Positions 6,400-7,960 of a stretch of DNA of 7,960 bases are shown here, in pieces; the first letter of the stretch is position 1; each line of letters starts with the position of its first letter. The notes beneath the pieces were generated by a model. It saw nothing but the letters and a program-made list of their open reading frames with translations, searched no databases and was not told the origin of the DNA. The translations under genes were made by a program, and so were the position numbers. This DNA comes from Candidatus Saccharimonadota bacterium. Lineage in GTDB: Bacteria > Patescibacteriota > Saccharimonadia > Saccharimonadales > Saccharimonadaceae. The DNA is taken from contig JAQGGV010000055.1 of the NCBI GenBank assembly GCA_028289185.1, positions 1 to 7,960 of the forward strand. Reading direction: 5' to 3'.

Positions 6400-6403
6400 G
6401 GGG
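6398..6403 (+). promoter_or_regulatory. Shine-Dalgarno that decides the aldolase start
   Basis: AGGGGG overlaps the TAG stop of the transketolase C subunit and lies 3 bases (GGGG core 4 bases) before ATG 6407. It supports this ATG over the in-frame upstream start at 6332, which would add 25 residues buried in the transketolase gene. Confidence 0.65.
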
Positions 6404-6406
6404 CAC

Positions 6407-7318
6407 ATGGCATTAACAATACCGCAGATCAGGGCAAATACGATGCGCGCGCGCCATCTTTATCAGCGTACGCGCCGGCAGAACTTTGCTGTTGGTGCGT
6501 TCAATATCGATAATCAGGAAACACTGATTGCTGTTTGCCGTGCCGCGCAGAAGCTCAAGTCACCAGTTTTGGTTGAAGTCAGTCATGGTGAAGTGAAGGC
6601 ATTGGGTCTCGAAAACATTCGCGACATGGTTGATAACTACAAGGATGAATATGGTGTCGAGATGTATATCAATCTGGATCACAGCCCAACGGTTGATGAT
6701 TGCAAGCGCGCCATCGATGCTGGCTTTGAATTTATCCACATTGATATCAGTCAGGAAAACCACGATGCATCGATAGAAGAAGTCATCGAAAAAACCAAAG
6801 AAGTTGTTGAATACGCCAAATTTACTGGCGCGCTCGTCGAAAGCGAACCGCACTACTTTGGCGGCTCGTCAAATCTGCACACAGAAAAGATTGATTACGA
6901 AGAAATTAAAAAAACCTTCACCACACCAGATTTCGCGACCTACTTTGTTGAACAAACGGGCATCGATACCTTTGCGGCAGCTGTCGGTAACCTGCACGGT
7001 AAATATCCTGTGCCAAAACAGCTGGACCTGGAGCTGTTACAGGAAGTTCGCGATGCACTTGATTGCCAGATTTCACTTCATGGTGGTAGCGGCACTCCGC
7101 TTCACTATTTCGAGGATGCAGCCAAAATTGGTGTCAGCAAAATCAATATTAACAGTGACATGAGGATTGTGTTCCGCAAAACCCTCGAGGAAGTCCTGGC
7201 CGAAAACCCTGACGAATACGCCATCGTCAAACTAATGCCAGAAGTCTACCAGGCAGTTCAAGCAGTTGTTGAAGCTAAGATAGAAGCGTTTGGCTCGGCT
7301 GGTCGGGCAGTGATATAG
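6407..7318 (+). CDS. fba: Class II fructose-1,6-bisphosphate aldolase
   Basis: A zinc-dependent ketose-bisphosphate aldolase that condenses dihydroxyacetone phosphate with an aldehyde phosphate, or splits the product. The 303 residues fit class II (280-350). The zinc and catalytic set is visible: NLDHS (89-93) with catalytic D91 and zinc-ligand H92, VESE (144-147), GNLHGKY with H197, SLHGGSG with H225, and the phosphate segment KININSD (245-251). The barrel opens with FAVGAFNIDN, a hallmark of the family. LDHS replaces the more usual LDHG, and the strand after it reads FIHIDIS in place of SVMFDGS, so it is a divergent type. Tagatose-bisphosphate aldolase (KbaY/GatY) is related; the neighbouring transketolase, Rpe and RpiB favour fructose- or sedoheptulose-bisphosphate. 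It is the last gene of the rpiB operon and is followed by a weak terminator. Confidence 0.93.
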   Translation: MALTIPQIRANTMRARHLYQRTRRQNFAVGAFNIDNQETLIAVCRAAQKLKSPVLVEVSHGEVKALGLENIRDMVDNYKDEYGVEMYINLDHSPTVDDCKRAIDAGFEFIHIDISQENHDASIEEVIEKTKEVVEYAKFTGALVESEPHYFGGSSNLHTEKIDYEEIKKTFTTPDFATYFVEQTGIDTFAAAVGNLHGKYPVPKQLDLELLQEVRDALDCQISLHGGSGTPLHYFEDAAKIGVSKININSDMRIVFRKTLEEVLAENPDEYAIVKLMPEVYQAVQAVVEAKIEAFGSAGRAVI

Positions 7319-7330
7319 TCACGGTTTTTT
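7308..7330 (+). terminator. Probable weak intrinsic terminator of the rpiB-fba operon
   Basis: GTGA (7310-7313) pairs with TCAC (7319-7322) around the aldolase stop codon. The stem can be lengthened by an inner T-G pair and an outer C7308-G7324 pair across a mismatch. Six T residues follow directly (7325-7330). The stem is short and only moderately GC-rich, so termination may be partial. Confidence 0.45.
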
Positions 7331-7387
7331 GTCCAATCATTTGGTACTGACGCTCGTGGGGGAACAGCCGATTATCTGGTTCGAGCT

Positions 7388-7422
7388 CTGGCATGTGTGA
7401 TTTATTGTATGCCACATGCTAG
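7388..7422. repeat. Inverted repeat upstream of the kinase promoter
   Basis: CTGGCATGTG (7388-7397) and CACATGCTAG (7413-7422) form a 10-bp stem with one G-U pair and a 15-base loop. A second, overlapping pairing of TGGCAT (7389-7394) with ATGCCA (7409-7414) is mutually exclusive with it. No T-run follows, so it is not a standard terminator on the plus strand. It ends 17 bases before the TG of the kinase promoter and covers the place where a -35 would start, so it may be an operator. The rest of the 138-base gap 7319-7456 holds no recognisable gene. Confidence 0.5.
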
Positions 7423-7439
7423 GCCGCGAAAACTGTTAA

Positions 7440-7448
7440 TGCTATACT
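7440..7448 (+). promoter_or_regulatory. PfkB kinase promoter, extended -10, start-proximal
   Basis: TGCTATACT (7440-7448) is an extended -10: TG, one base, then TATACT with 5 of 6 matches. No clear -35 lies upstream (TAGGCC at 17-base spacing), which an extended -10 can tolerate. The kinase ATG starts at 7457, 8 bases after the box, predicting a leader of about 0-3 bases. No Shine-Dalgarno is present between the two. Confidence 0.6.
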
Positions 7449-7456
7449 ACGAATAA

Positions 7457-7960
7457 ATGAGTGGGCAAATAAAAATCATATCTGTTGGTGCAGCGGTCCA
7501 GGATGTGTTTTTGAGTCATAGCGACGAATTTGCCCCGGTCAGCGACAAAAAAGCCCACGAACAGTTTATGAAACTGGACCTCGGTGCCAAAGCGGATGTT
7601 AATAACATTACTTTTAGTACCGGTGGCGGTGCGACAAATGGTGCGGTCACCTTTGCGCGTCAGGGTCTACACGCGGTATTTATGGGTACTATCGGGCACG
7701 ACCCAGCAGGCTTGGCTGTCATTGACGATCTGGATAAGGAAGGCGTCGACACTACGCATATTAGCTATAACGAAAAACTCAGCACAGGCTACTCGGTGCT
7801 ACTATTGGCGCCAAACGGCGAACGTACAATCCTAACCTATCGCGGCGCATCAACCCACTACAACGACAAGAACTTCAACTTGGATGGCATCGAAGCTGAC
7901 TGGCTGTATGTGTCATCGATGTCGGGTAGTTACGACGTGCTAGACAAACTGTTTACGCAG
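7457..7960 (+). CDS. PfkB/ribokinase-family carbohydrate kinase (3' partial)
   Basis: An ATP-dependent sugar or nucleoside kinase; the first 168 residues are seen, about half of a usual 300-330. The start strand IKIISVGAAVQDVF (5-18) is the PfkB opening, with the substrate-binding Asp at 16. PfkB signature 1 is clear: GGGATNGA (56-63) and FARQG, followed by GTIGHDPAG (77-85). Residues 19-55 form a longer lead-in than in classical ribokinase, as in unassigned CPR sugar kinases. The C-terminal signature with the catalytic Asp (D-T-x-G-A-G-D) lies beyond the window, so activity and substrate cannot be judged. Fructose-6-P, fructose, ribose or adenosine are all possible. It has its own promoter and no Shine-Dalgarno, so it is probably transcribed apart from the aldolase operon. 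The ATG at 7457 fits the family N-terminus. Confidence 0.88.
   Translation, partial: MSGQIKIISVGAAVQDVFLSHSDEFAPVSDKKAHEQFMKLDLGAKADVNNITFSTGGGATNGAVTFARQGLHAVFMGTIGHDPAGLAVIDDLDKEGVDTTHISYNEKLSTGYSVLLLAPNGERTILTYRGASTHYNDKNFNLDGIEADWLYVSSMSGSYDVLDKLFTQ

Noticed and set aside
6332..6406. Upstream in-frame start for the aldolase inside the transketolase gene
   Set aside because: The added 25 residues are a frame shadow of transketolase. ATG 6407 has a Shine-Dalgarno and fits the family N-terminus.
7378..7384. GGTTCGA resembling a tRNA T-loop
   Set aside because: The flanking bases do not form a T stem, and no acceptor, D or anticodon arms can be found around it.
1..7960. CRISPR array, insertion sequence or phage genes
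   Set aside because: No regularly spaced repeats, transposase, integrase or phage proteins are visible. Almost all of the sequence is housekeeping coding DNA.

Overview
The window is a compact stretch of bacterial central carbon metabolism with about balanced base composition. Genes abut or overlap by 1-4 bases within operons, and only a few short gaps separate them. The small split transketolase, the minimal Rel protein, the divergent ribulose-phosphate epimerase and the CPR-like PfkB kinase suggest a reduced-genome bacterium of the Candidate Phyla Radiation (Patescibacteria), perhaps Saccharibacteria. This placement is inferred from protein style and gene layout, because no rRNA gene is present. 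TGA is used as a stop (transketolase N subunit) and TGG encodes Trp, so the standard bacterial code fits, not the TGA=Gly code of Gracilibacteria/SR1.

Layout. (1) 1-593 (+): the C-terminal three quarters of an inositol-monophosphatase-superfamily sugar or nucleotide phosphatase, cut by the window start. (2) 590-2146 (-): a Rel/SpoT-type (p)ppGpp synthetase/hydrolase lacking the usual C-terminal regulatory domains, converging on the phosphatase with a 4-base stop-on-stop overlap. (3) 2147-2245: a divergent promoter region. (4) 2246-3265 (+): NAD-type glyceraldehyde-3-phosphate dehydrogenase. (5) 3266-3435: a gap almost filled by a 127-base imperfect palindrome with a possible apical pseudoknot, followed by a promoter lying directly on the rpiB start. 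(6) 3436-7318 (+): a tight operon of rpiB, rpe, transketolase N half, transketolase C half and class II fructose-bisphosphate aldolase. (7) 7319-7456: a gap with a probable weak terminator, a second inverted repeat and another start-proximal promoter. (8) 7457-7960 (+): the first 168 residues of a PfkB-family sugar kinase, cut by the window end.

Together the genes interconvert pentose phosphates and glycolytic intermediates. RpiB and Rpe equilibrate ribose-5-P, ribulose-5-P and xylulose-5-P. Transketolase moves two-carbon units to give glyceraldehyde-3-P, fructose-6-P and erythrose-4-P. Aldolase joins or splits triose phosphates, and GAPDH carries triose-P onward in glycolysis. No transaldolase is present in the window, so an aldolase route through sedoheptulose-1,7-bisphosphate is conceivable. 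The Rel enzyme shares a promoter region with GAPDH, which places alarmone metabolism beside glycolysis.

Two signals deserve most attention. One is the long structured element between gap and rpiB. The other is a recurring promoter layout in which a TATACT box lies 7-8 bases before the ATG of rel, rpiB and the PfkB kinase, predicting nearly leaderless mRNAs, whereas most downstream operon genes carry Shine-Dalgarno sequences.
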